The notes below the pieces were generated by a model. It did not search any database, was not told the DNA's origin, and saw nothing but the letters and a program-made list of their open reading frames with translations. Positions 1 through 6,612 of a stretch of 24,702 bases of DNA are shown here, one piece after another. A program made the translations under genes and the position numbers. Source of the DNA: DASPPK01 sp964399235 (GTDB lineage: Archaea; Thermoproteota; Bathyarchaeia; Bathyarchaeales; Bathycorpusculaceae). The stretch spans positions 1-24,702 of the forward strand of contig CAYNQC010000011.1 of assembly GCA_964399235.1 (NCBI GenBank), read 5' to 3'. The first letter of the stretch is position 1. Each line of letters opens with the position of its first letter.

Positions 1-29
1 CACCCTTAAAAGATTTAACCTATATTACG

Positions 30-58
30 ATATCTGAAACATATCTGGAGACATCTCC
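30..58. repeat. short direct repeat and small hairpin in leading non-coding stretch
   Basis: The 8-mer ATATCTGA (30-37) is followed by ATATCTGG (43-50 region), and the second copy runs into a perfect hairpin GGAGA-CA-TCTCC at 47-58. No gene was found in positions 1-155. The repeat could be a regulator site or the tail of an upstream transcript. It is short and may be chance. Confidence 0.2.
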
Positions 59-155
59 ATCACGATTCCAAGATCCATAATGTGTTATACGTAAGTTTGC
101 GCGTGTGTTTTTGATTTATCAACGTAACAGTCACCAGGTCTCCGTGCGATGATCG

Positions 156-824
156 ATGGGCTTGTCTGGGTGTGGATTAGTGATTCATAACCCTTTATTT
201 GTTGTACCTGACTCTATGTTGTTTCAAGAGATGTCGTATATGGCTTACAAAGACGCGAAAGATGTCGCCGGATTTCTATATTGTTCAAGCAGTTTGGAAG
301 AACGAACCTTCGCACTCTATCGAACGTTATCAGACAAGGTTCAAAATCCACTCGTGAAATCACTGTTACTCTACATAGCCTACGACAGCTTGAAACATTC
401 TCTAATAATGCGGGGAATTGCGGAAAGTGTTTCCCAGTCGAAGCCGAAGCCAGGAGACTGCGAAAAGAAGCTCAAACAAGTCTGGGAAAAAGTTGTTGCA
501 TTTCATGAGGAAATTTCGAAATTGCAGAAACTGAGCGATGCGAACCTTCCATCTCTAGCACAAGACTTGGCAGGATTAGAAAACTCGCTCAGTGAAGAAT
601 ACTTTGTGCTTGTTCAACTGAAGACTCTTGAATACATGACGAAAGAAGTGGAACAATTGTATAAAGTTGACCTGGCCAGCCTAAAGAATATTTTTGAGTT
701 GATAATCAAAGATGAAGAGAACCACCGAGAAATTCTGACGTCGATCGAAGAACTCTTCACAAGAGAAGAATCCGTGAAAGATACCACACCGACAGTGAGG
801 TATCAGCACCCAGAGGCATGGTAA
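156..824 (+). CDS. ferritin-like (rubrerythrin-type) four-helix protein
   Basis: The product is all-helical and resembles the ferritin-like superfamily of small diiron or oxygen-stress proteins. Numbered from the 156 start, helix 1 carries LEERTF (Glu48/Glu49), helix 2 carries DSLKHS (His81), helix 3 carries SEEYF (Glu147/Glu148), and helix 4 ends with DEENHREIL (Glu187, His190). Helix 4 has a proper ExxH; helix 2 has SxxH instead, so a full diiron site is doubtful. The first ~25 residues do not look like part of the fold. ATG codons at 231 or 240 (giving MSYMAYKDAKD or MAYKDAKD) are more likely starts, with a T/A-rich tract at 191-199 about 30 nt upstream. No clear Shine-Dalgarno was seen. 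It converges on the cohesin gene. The family is fairly sure, but substrate and role are not known. Confidence 0.6.
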   Translation: MGLSGCGLVIHNPLFVVPDSMLFQEMSYMAYKDAKDVAGFLYCSSSLEERTFALYRTLSDKVQNPLVKSLLLYIAYDSLKHSLIMRGIAESVSQSKPKPGDCEKKLKQVWEKVVAFHEEISKLQKLSDANLPSLAQDLAGLENSLSEEYFVLVQLKTLEYMTKEVEQLYKVDLASLKNIFELIIKDEENHREILTSIEELFTREESVKDTTPTVRYQHPEAW

Positions 825-837
825 TAGAAACTCACAA

Positions 838-856
838 GGCTCTCCTTCTAGGAGCC
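838..856. terminator. possible bidirectional terminator hairpin
   Basis: GGCTC at 838-842 can pair with GAGCC at 852-856 across a short loop, with one more GT pair. It lies where the ferritin-like gene and the cohesin gene converge and overlaps the last codons of the latter. There is no long T-run, so termination is only a guess. Confidence 0.25.
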
Positions 857-1347
857 TGATGTAAAACGGCCACCCACCGCGGTGTGGGCTATCGTCTGTT
901 CAGAGTGATCAATCAGACTTGTGTCGCTTAGACTTAAATCGCAGCTTCCTGCGCTCTTGACGTGAAATTGGATCGATACTAGGACACCGGTTCCGTTGAC
1001 GCCAGATATCTCGCCGAGAAGGGAGCAGTCAACGAGAACATACCCAGTTGTGTCGTTCACTCCGTAATTGAAATACGTCGAACCGCCACTTTTTAGAAAT
1101 GAACCTTCAACGACGGTTAAAACGCCCAAGATTTCCGCGTTGAAGCTCAGCCTTGTTTGCCAGCCATACAGATTTCGAACGTTGGAAACGTCGATGGTCA
1201 CCGTGAAATCCTCTCCCACAGTTTTTTGAAGACTGCTAGGTTCACGGTGATTTTTGTCAACGAGTTTGTGCTGCCCAAGAAGACGTAAGCAACGAGGATG
1301 ATTACGACGGCCAAGATGGTGACAGCAATGATGATTTTCCTGTTCAT
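848..1347 (-). pseudogene. membrane-anchored cohesin-domain protein, frameshifted
   Basis: Two overlapping minus-strand frames together make one protein. The first frame, from ATG at 1347 (the open frame extends up to 1410), begins MNRKIIIAVTILAVVIILVAYVFLG: a short charged start and one membrane segment or uncleaved signal, followed by LTKITVN. It then runs off into FKKLWERISR and stops. The second frame, read upstream of its first ATG, continues as PSSLQKTVGEDFTVTIDVSNVRN and on through LYGWQTRLSFN, a typical cohesin-type beta-sandwich (about 115 residues) ending in FTSGS. Joining VN to PSS needs one extra C in the run at about 1239-1240, so a single base appears to be lost. Rejoined length is about 165 residues. 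Cohesin domains usually bind dockerins; archaeal surface proteins often carry them outside the cell. This may be a true pseudogene, programmed frameshifting, or an assembly error. Confidence 0.6.
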
Positions 1348-1414
1348 CTTGCGCGCGCGGAAGACGTTTTCCTGACGAATTGACAAGGATACGTGGTCCG
1401 GAAGCTGCAATCTT

Positions 1415-1444
1415 GGTTTAAAAACCGATATTCTTATATAAATT
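1415..1444. promoter_or_regulatory. divergent promoter region: TATA box for the uS13 operon, possible one for the cohesin gene
   Basis: TTATATAAAT at 1434-1443 is a strong archaeal box A about 50 nt upstream of the uS13 ATG, which predicts transcription start near 1465. On the other strand TTTTTAAAC (about 1416-1425) could serve the cohesin gene. GGTTT-AA-AAACC within it forms a small palindrome. The 80-nt region to 1490 holds no gene. Confidence 0.6.
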
Positions 1445-1490
1445 ACGGTTTATTTCGTTGTTAGTTTCAGCCTATATTGGATGTTAACTA

Positions 1491-1973
1491 ATGTCAGAGG
1501 AATTTCGGTACAGACTCAGAATCATTGACGCCGATGTAGATGGCACGTTGAAAACTTCTTACGCGCTATCGAAAATCAAGGGGATAGGCCTGGGTCTTGC
1601 AAACGCAATATTGAAGAAAGCAGGCATAAACCCGGAGAAGAGAGCGGGTTTCCTCACAGAATCAGACATTGAGAAAATGGAAGACGTGATCAAAGACCCA
1701 GCCAAGCATGGTCTGCCAGGTTGGCTTTTGAACAGAAGGAAAGACCTGGAAACTGGGAAGGATGGCCATCTGATAAGTGCGGATCTTGTTCTCAGAACCA
1801 AGATGGATATAGAGCAGATGAAAGGGATAAAATCGTGGCGTGGGTACAGACATGCCTATGGTCTTAGAGTTCGCGGGCAAAGAACCAAGACAACTGGGAG
1901 AGCAGGCAAAGCGTTGGGGGTCAAGAAGAAGACCCTGATGCAGAGACCAGCAGCAGCGGAGAGTAGGAAGTAA
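1491..1973 (+). CDS. rps13: 30S ribosomal protein uS13
   Basis: Structural protein of the small subunit head, contacting P-site tRNA and forming bridges to the large subunit. The N-terminal part has the helix-hairpin-helix ALSKIKGIGLGLANAILKKA (about residues 25-44). The C-terminal tail is RGQRTKTTGRAGKALGVKKK (about 128-147), the rRNA/tRNA-binding signature. At 160 residues it has the longer archaeal form (the bacterial protein is about 120). The ATG start follows GGAT at 1479-1482 and a clear TATA box. It is the first gene of the 17-gene + strand run; its stop overlaps the next ATG as TAATG. Confidence 0.97.
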   Translation: MSEEFRYRLRIIDADVDGTLKTSYALSKIKGIGLGLANAILKKAGINPEKRAGFLTESDIEKMEDVIKDPAKHGLPGWLLNRRKDLETGKDGHLISADLVLRTKMDIEQMKGIKSWRGYRHAYGLRVRGQRTKTTGRAGKALGVKKKTLMQRPAAAESRK

Positions 1974-2542
1974 TGGGTGACACTCGGAAGCAAAGAAAAA
2001 AGTATGATACCCCGCGGTTCCCATGGCGAACAGACATCATGCAGGAAGAACTCAAGCTTATCGGCCAGTACGGCTTAAGAAACAAACATGAACTATGGCG
2101 CCATGAGACAATATTGTCCAGGTTCAGGGGCAACGCAAGATCGCTTGTGGGACAAACAGCTGAAGAACGCAAGAAAATGGAAGATGAGCTACTGGCCCGT
2201 TTGAAAAGACTAGGCATTCTTCCTGAAACCGCTGTTTTGGACAATGTATTAGACTTGACAGTCGAAGACGTGCTCGAACGTAGGTTGCAGACCATCGTTT
2301 TGCGCAAAGGCTTAGCGAAGACTTCTCAACAGGCCCGACAGCTGATAACTCATGGCCACATAACGATCGGAGGACAAAGAATCAAGATACCTGGTTACTT
2401 GGTCACGAAGTCTCAGGAGTCTCAGATTGAATATATGGCACAGAGTTCTTTGGCTAATCCAAGCCATCCGTTGCGTCAGACGATAACTGTCGCGCCACAG
2501 ACAGGAACCGGCCCTGAGCGAGCAGGGGCAGAGGAGGAATAA
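1973..2542 (+). CDS. rps4: 30S ribosomal protein uS4
   Basis: Primary 16S rRNA-binding protein that starts assembly of the small subunit body. The start MGDTRKQRKKYDTPRFPW is archaeal. An S4 RNA-binding domain spans about residues 101-145 (LERRLQTIVLRKGLA, then QARQLITHGHITIGG). The 189-residue length fits archaeal S4. Its ATG overlaps the uS13 stop by one base (TAATG) with GGAG/AGGA upstream, pointing to translational coupling. The order S13-S4-S11 is the conserved archaeal arrangement. The C-terminus is acidic and Gly-rich. Confidence 0.97.
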   Translation: MGDTRKQRKKYDTPRFPWRTDIMQEELKLIGQYGLRNKHELWRHETILSRFRGNARSLVGQTAEERKKMEDELLARLKRLGILPETAVLDNVLDLTVEDVLERRLQTIVLRKGLAKTSQQARQLITHGHITIGGQRIKIPGYLVTKSQESQIEYMAQSSLANPSHPLRQTITVAPQTGTGPERAGAEEE

Positions 2543-2547
2543 GAGGG

Positions 2548-2949
2548 TTGAGTTCAAGTAAGAAAACAGAGAAATGGGCAGTTGTTCACATTTACAGTTC
2601 CTACAACAACACGATAATCCACATGACAGATATTTCAGGTGCAGAAACTATCGCCCGAACGTCTGGAGGCATGGTTGTGAAGGCGTCCAGAATGGAGTCC
2701 TCACCATACGCAGCTATGCGTGCAGCTTCCCAAGCAGCGGACGTGGCCAAAGACAAAGGAATAACTGCAATACACATAAAGGTCAGGGCACCTGGAGGTT
2801 CAGGTCCTAGGACCCCGGGACCAGGAGCTCAAGCAGCGATCAGGGCTTTGGCACGAGCAGGTTTCCGGATAGAACGCATAGAAGAAGTTACGCCTATCCC
2901 ACATGATGGTACAAGAAGACCAGGCGGTAGAAGGGGAAGAAGAGTTTAA
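2548..2949 (+). CDS. rps11: 30S ribosomal protein uS11
   Basis: Component of the small subunit platform near the E site and the mRNA exit path. Recognised from WAVVHIYSSYNNTIIHMTDISGAETIARTSGG near the N-terminus and the basic glycine-rich end (GPRTPGPGAQAAIRAL, then TPIPHDGTRRPGGRRGRRV). The 133-residue length is typical. The start is TTG at 2548, five bases after the uS4 stop; GGAGG at 2533-2537 lies about 10 nt upstream, inside the end of uS4. A 95-nt spacer follows before RpoD. Confidence 0.97.
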   Translation: MSSSKKTEKWAVVHIYSSYNNTIIHMTDISGAETIARTSGGMVVKASRMESSPYAAMRAASQAADVAKDKGITAIHIKVRAPGGSGPRTPGPGAQAAIRALARAGFRIERIEEVTPIPHDGTRRPGGRRGRRV

Positions 2950-3044
2950 CAGGTTTAAGCCGTTCTTCTTTCGACAGAAAAATTGAAATAATGCACCAAT
3001 GTTCTATTGAACGGCACGCTGGTTAGCATGGAGTGTCCAAGTAA
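2950..3044 (+). promoter_or_regulatory. structured spacer between uS11 and rpoD
   Basis: This is the only spacer of notable size in the 17-gene run. GCCGTTC at 2959-2965 is a perfect inverted match to GAACGGC at 3009-3015, enclosing 43 nt with a smaller TTCT/AGAA stem (2966-2979). A second fold is possible downstream: GG-AC at 3013-3017 with GTCC at 3035-3038 around GCT-GGTT-AGC. The two folds share 3013-3015 and could compete. It could be an internal promoter (A-rich 2977-2992), an RNA processing site, or a leader control element. No ORF or recognised RNA gene lies here. Confidence 0.35.
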
Positions 3045-3866
3045 GTGGAAATAAAAGTACTCGAGAAAGACTCTGAACATTTACGTCTGTTGGTTCAAGG
3101 AGTGAACGTTCCATACATGAACGCATTGCGACGAATAGTGACATCCGAAGTCCCATGTATGGCTATAGACGAAATCGTAATGGTCGAGAACTCCTCAGTA
3201 CTTCAGGATGAAGTTATAGCGCACAGGCTCGGACTTGTCCCGCTCAAAACTGACCTTGACAGTTACAACCTCCCTGAAGAATGCCCCTGCAAGAGCGAAT
3301 TTGGATGCAATCTCTGCAGGGTCACACTTGCGCTTGACGTTGAACCAAAAGAAGGGTCAAGAACCATTTATTCAGGTGAGTTGAAATCCGAAAGTCAGAC
3401 TGTTGTGCCGGTGAGCGACAAGATTCCGATTGTGAAACTCGCTAAAGAACAGAAAATAAGGCTTGAAGCGTACGCAAGGCTTGGAAAAGGAAAAAACCAC
3501 GCAAAGTGGCAGCCTGTATCGATGTGCGCATACAAGTATTTCCCGAAGATCATGATCAGCAAAAAGTGCAATGTGTGCGGAAAATGCGTTGAAATGTGTC
3601 CCAGAAAAGTCCTGATTAAAGAAAACAACAAGATTGAGATCCGCGATCTGATGGCATGTACACTTTGCCAAGATTGCGCTGAAGCTTGCCCAGAGAAACC
3701 TTCAGCAATAGAGGTTTCTGCAGAGGAAGATGCCTTCATATTCAGTCTTGAGTCTACAGGGGCACTGCCTCCTGAACGCGTAATCACGGAAGCTGTCAAG
3801 ATACTGGACAAACAGCTGAAAGAACTTGAAAGCGAAGTCAAGGTGAAGAAGATTGAAGAAGACTAA
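3045..3866 (+). CDS. rpoD: DNA-directed RNA polymerase subunit D (Rpo3) with Fe-S domain
   Basis: Counterpart of bacterial alpha and eukaryotic Rpb3; with subunits L, N and P it forms the assembly platform of the polymerase. The start is GTG at 3045; an in-frame TAA directly before it rules out a longer form. The dimerisation domain begins YMNALRRIVTSEVPCMAIDEI. Cys80, Cys82, Cys88 and Cys91 form an Rpb3-like zinc loop. A ferredoxin-like insert has CNVCGKCVEMCP (Cys175/178/181/185) and CTLCQDCAEACP (205/208/211/215), so all eight ligands for two 4Fe-4S clusters are present. At 273 residues it matches Fe-S forms of the family. The stop overlaps the next gene by 14 nt. Confidence 0.96.
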   Translation: MEIKVLEKDSEHLRLLVQGVNVPYMNALRRIVTSEVPCMAIDEIVMVENSSVLQDEVIAHRLGLVPLKTDLDSYNLPEECPCKSEFGCNLCRVTLALDVEPKEGSRTIYSGELKSESQTVVPVSDKIPIVKLAKEQKIRLEAYARLGKGKNHAKWQPVSMCAYKYFPKIMISKKCNVCGKCVEMCPRKVLIKENNKIEIRDLMACTLCQDCAEACPEKPSAIEVSAEEDAFIFSLESTGALPPERVITEAVKILDKQLKELESEVKVKKIEED

Positions 3867-4215
3867 AACCACAAACCCTGAACTGATAGCGCTGATCACG
3901 TTTCTGAAAAAGCAAAGCAACGAAAACAAATCGGAAATCTGGCGGACGGTTGCCGAACGCTTGGCCAAGCCTAGAAGGCGGACAAGCCCGGTGAATATAA
4001 GTCGCCTGAACAGGTTCAGCAAGAAAGGTGAAACAGTTGTTGTTTCTGGCAAGGTATTAGGCACGGGTGAAATAACTCATCCCATCACTGTAACCGCGTT
4101 CAGTTTTTCTGCCAAGGCAAGGGACAAGATAAATGCGGCTAAGGGAAAGTGCATGTCATTCGCCGATCTCATCAAAAAGGATCCCAAAGGCTCAAAAGTG
4201 AAAATAATCGGGTGA
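3853..4215 (+). CDS. rpl18e: 50S ribosomal protein eL18
   Basis: Large-subunit protein shared by archaea and eukaryotes. Recognised from TNPELIALITFLKKQSNENKSEIWRTVAERLAKPRR near the N-terminus, VNISRLNRFSKKGETVVVSGKVLGTGEI, and a terminal KGSKVKIIG. The 120-residue length is normal. The TTG start at 3853 overlaps rpoD by 14 nt and is supported by AGGTGA at 3841-3846, six bases upstream. This implies translation coupled to rpoD. Confidence 0.95.
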   Translation: MKKTKTTNPELIALITFLKKQSNENKSEIWRTVAERLAKPRRRTSPVNISRLNRFSKKGETVVVSGKVLGTGEITHPITVTAFSFSAKARDKINAAKGKCMSFADLIKKDPKGSKVKIIG

Positions 4216-4219
4216 AAAA

Positions 4220-4663
4220 ATGGAGACTGCAAGCGAACCTGTGACAGTGTTTGATGCTGAAGGCCTTATTTTAGGCAGGATGGCAACCCAAATTGCAAAA
4301 CGGCTGTTAAACGGCGACGAAATAGTCATAGTCAACGCTGAAAAAGCCGTGATTTCGGGTAGAAAACGAAGCAAAGTCAATGAAGTCAAGGAATTCCTAG
4401 AAGTGGGCGGCGTCGGATATGGACCTTTCCATAACAGGAGACCTGACAGAATAGTAAGAAAGACCGTGAGGGGCATGCTTCCGTTCAGACAGCCCAAAGG
4501 CAAACAAGCCTACAAACGTCTCAAAGTGTTCATCGGCGTGCCGGACGACCTGAAGAATCAAAAGATGGAAACGGTCGGTGATGCTCAGGCGAGCAAGTTG
4601 AAATGTGCATATTTCACGGTGGGTGAATTGTCGAGAGAAATAGGATGGAATCAAGGTGAATAG
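4220..4663 (+). CDS. rpl13: 50S ribosomal protein uL13
   Basis: Early-assembling large-subunit protein. Signature stretches are FDAEGLILGRMATQIAKRLL, EIVIVNAEKAVISG, and VRGMLPFRQPKGKQAYKRLKVFIGVP. The 147 residues fit the archaeal/eukaryotic L13a form. The ATG start follows GGTG at 4210-4213 with five bases between, immediately after the eL18 stop. L13 and S9 are adjacent in nearly all prokaryotes, as here. Confidence 0.96.
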   Translation: METASEPVTVFDAEGLILGRMATQIAKRLLNGDEIVIVNAEKAVISGRKRSKVNEVKEFLEVGGVGYGPFHNRRPDRIVRKTVRGMLPFRQPKGKQAYKRLKVFIGVPDDLKNQKMETVGDAQASKLKCAYFTVGELSREIGWNQGE

Positions 4664-4665
4664 AT

Positions 4666-5076
4666 ATGCCTGCTAAGAAAACTTTGGTCGTCAGTGGAAA
4701 AAGGAAGACTGCTCTTTCGCGTGCAGTCGTCAGACAGGGCATCGGGAGAGTTTACATAAACAAGGTACCTCTTGAGATTTATGAGCCGGAAATCGCACGG
4801 GAAAAAATGTTTGAGCCACTCGTGCAGGCTGGTGAAGAGGTTTGGAAGCAGTTGGACTTGGATGTGACGACAAAAGGTGGTGGCTACATGGGACAGGCCG
4901 AGGCCGCACGAACCGCGATTGCAAACGCGGTTTTGAAGTGGACCAAGAGTACCCATTTACGCTCGGTTTACGCGGAATATGATAGGACGATGATTGCAGG
5001 AGATTCAAGGAAAAAGGAACCCAAGAAATTCGGAGGTCCAGGTGCTCGGTCGAGGGACCAAAAGAGCTATCGATAA
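4666..5076 (+). CDS. rps9: 30S ribosomal protein uS9
   Basis: Small-subunit head protein whose C-terminal tail touches the P-site tRNA anticodon stem. Seen: VVSGKRKTALSRAVVRQGIGRVYIN at the start, TTKGGGYMGQAEAARTAIANAVLKW in the middle, and the family end KKFGGPGARSRDQKSYR with terminal Arg. The penultimate region has RSRDQ where basic residues are commoner. It is 136 residues. The ATG follows GGTG with seven bases between, two bases after the uL13 stop. Confidence 0.96.
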   Translation: MPAKKTLVVSGKRKTALSRAVVRQGIGRVYINKVPLEIYEPEIAREKMFEPLVQAGEEVWKQLDLDVTTKGGGYMGQAEAARTAIANAVLKWTKSTHLRSVYAEYDRTMIAGDSRKKEPKKFGGPGARSRDQKSYR

Positions 5077-5092
5077 AGAAGGTTGAAATGGG

Positions 5093-5323
5093 TTGATCAT
5101 ACCTGTAAGATGTTTCACTTGCGGCAAGTTGATTGGGGATAAGTGGGAAGAATTTACTGCAAGGGTCAAGGCTGGCGAAAATCCAGGCGAAGTCTTAGAC
5201 ACTCTCGGAGTAAAGCGGTATTGTTGTCGGCGGATGTTGCTGTCGCATGCAGAGATTTTGGATGAAGTCCTGCGGTTTTATGAAGAAGCTGAGAAACGGA
5301 AAGAGGCCAGAAGTTACTATTAA
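5093..5323 (+). CDS. rpoN: DNA-directed RNA polymerase subunit N (Rpo10)
   Basis: Small zinc-binding subunit (Rpb10 counterpart) that joins RpoD in the assembly platform. The signature is MIIPVRCFTCGKLIGDKW followed by GVKRYCCRRMLLSH; the two Cys pairs make the atypical zinc-bundle site. It is 76 residues. The start is TTG at 5093, with GGTTG just upstream, 16 nt after uS9. In many archaea rpoK follows; here only 21 nt separate it from enolase, so rpoK must be elsewhere. Confidence 0.95.
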   Translation: MIIPVRCFTCGKLIGDKWEEFTARVKAGENPGEVLDTLGVKRYCCRRMLLSHAEILDEVLRFYEEAEKRKEARSYY

Positions 5324-5344
5324 CGAGAACTTGTGTGAAAAATC

Positions 5345-6607
5345 ATGGCGGCAGTGATTGAGGATATAATTGCTAGAAAAGTCTTCAACAACCGTGGAGA
5401 AGAAACAATAGAAGTCGACGTAATCACTGCACAAGGTTTTGGAAGGGTTGCGGCACCTGCAGGCAAAAGCCGAGGAAAGGCGGAAGTTGTCTATTACCCA
5501 ACAGGCGGCGTTGACCAAGCAATCAAGAAAGTTGATGACCTCATAGCTCTGGAAATAGTAGGCTTGAACGCAGACTGCCAAGAAGAAATTGACAAGACAT
5601 TGCATGAAATCGATGGTTCAAAAGACTTCAGATCAATAGGCGGAAACACTGCCTTCGCGATTTCTCTAGCCTGCGCGGAAGCAGCTGCAAACTCTAACGG
5701 TCTCCTTCTCTTTCAATATCTGGGCGGCCACATCGCTCATGAACTTCCTTACCCGCTGGGCAACACGATTAGCGGTGGGCAGCACGCAGGCGGAAGATCG
5801 CCTGACATACAGGAGTTCCTTGTAATCTCACATGGCGCCGACACTTTTCTGGAAGCTGTTTCGGCAAACGTTCAGGTTCACAAGAGAATCGGCGAAATAC
5901 TAAGCAAGAAGGACAAACTCTTCAGCGGCGGAAGAAGCGACGAAGGAGCTTGGGTCGCCAACATAGGAAATGCTGAGGCCTTCGAAGTGTTGGCCAAGGC
6001 CTGCGAGGAGAAAAGCAGTGAACTGGGCTTCAAATGTGGCATGGGCATCGATCTTGCCTCTTCCTCACTTTGGAACGGCAAAGAGAAGAAATACGATTAC
6101 ACCAGAGAAAACAAAAAGCGAGATTCAGGTGAACAATTGGAATACGTGCTTGAACTCGCAAAGAAATATCACCTCGTCTATGTTGAGGACCCATTCCATG
6201 AGGAAGATTTCAGAAGCTTTGCAGAGCTCTCCAAGAAGATCAAGAATTGCCTGGTCTGCGGCGATGATCTTTTCACCACTAACAGTGAACGACTGAACCG
6301 TGGAGTGAAGATGCATTCAGGGAATGCAATCATAATCAAAGTAAACCAGGTAGGCACGCTCTCGGATGCTTGGGAAACCATCGAACTGGCGCTTCGACAC
6401 GGGTACGCTCCAGTGATGTCTCACCGTTCAGGTGACACGTGCGACTGGCACATTGCGCAGCTAGCCGTTGCGTTCAAGTGTCCAGTAATAAAAGCCGGAG
6501 TTGTTGAAGCGGCACGCACTGCAAAAATGAATGAACTAATAAGAATCGAAGAGTTTCTCGGCGACCGTGCCAAAATGGCTGACCTTGAAATGTTGAAGGA
6601 AGTGTAA
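5345..6607 (+). CDS. eno: enolase (phosphopyruvate hydratase)
   Basis: Converts 2-phosphoglycerate to phosphoenolpyruvate in the cytoplasm for glycolysis and gluconeogenesis. Catalytic positions can be matched to yeast enolase: Ser39 in AGKSRG, His159 in GGQHAG, Glu168 in DIQEF, Glu211 in SDEGAW, metal ligands in GIDLAS, VEDPFHEED and GDDLF, Lys345 in IKVNQ, His373-Arg-Ser in SHRSGD, and Lys396 in IKAGVV. The flexible loop differs from the usual SGASTG (A38K, T40R equivalents), SHRSGE is SHRSGD, and GGERxAK is EAARTAK. At 420 residues the length is normal. RGEETIEVDV resembles thaumarchaeal enolases. It is probably active, since every catalytic residue remains. ATG start; weak SD. Confidence 0.93.
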   Translation: MAAVIEDIIARKVFNNRGEETIEVDVITAQGFGRVAAPAGKSRGKAEVVYYPTGGVDQAIKKVDDLIALEIVGLNADCQEEIDKTLHEIDGSKDFRSIGGNTAFAISLACAEAAANSNGLLLFQYLGGHIAHELPYPLGNTISGGQHAGGRSPDIQEFLVISHGADTFLEAVSANVQVHKRIGEILSKKDKLFSGGRSDEGAWVANIGNAEAFEVLAKACEEKSSELGFKCGMGIDLASSSLWNGKEKKYDYTRENKKRDSGEQLEYVLELAKKYHLVYVEDPFHEEDFRSFAELSKKIKNCLVCGDDLFTTNSERLNRGVKMHSGNAIIIKVNQVGTLSDAWETIELALRHGYAPVMSHRSGDTCDWHIAQLAVAFKCPVIKAGVVEAARTAKMNELIRIEEFLGDRAKMADLEMLKEV

Positions 6608-6612
6608 AGGAT

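Noticed and set aside
1559..2307. Minus-strand frames across uS13 and uS4
   Set aside because: Antisense shadows of conserved ribosomal protein genes.
3010..3045. tRNA-like D-arm look (GCTGGTTAGC)
   Set aside because: No acceptor stem, anticodon arm or T-arm follows, and the rpoD gene starts within the needed length.
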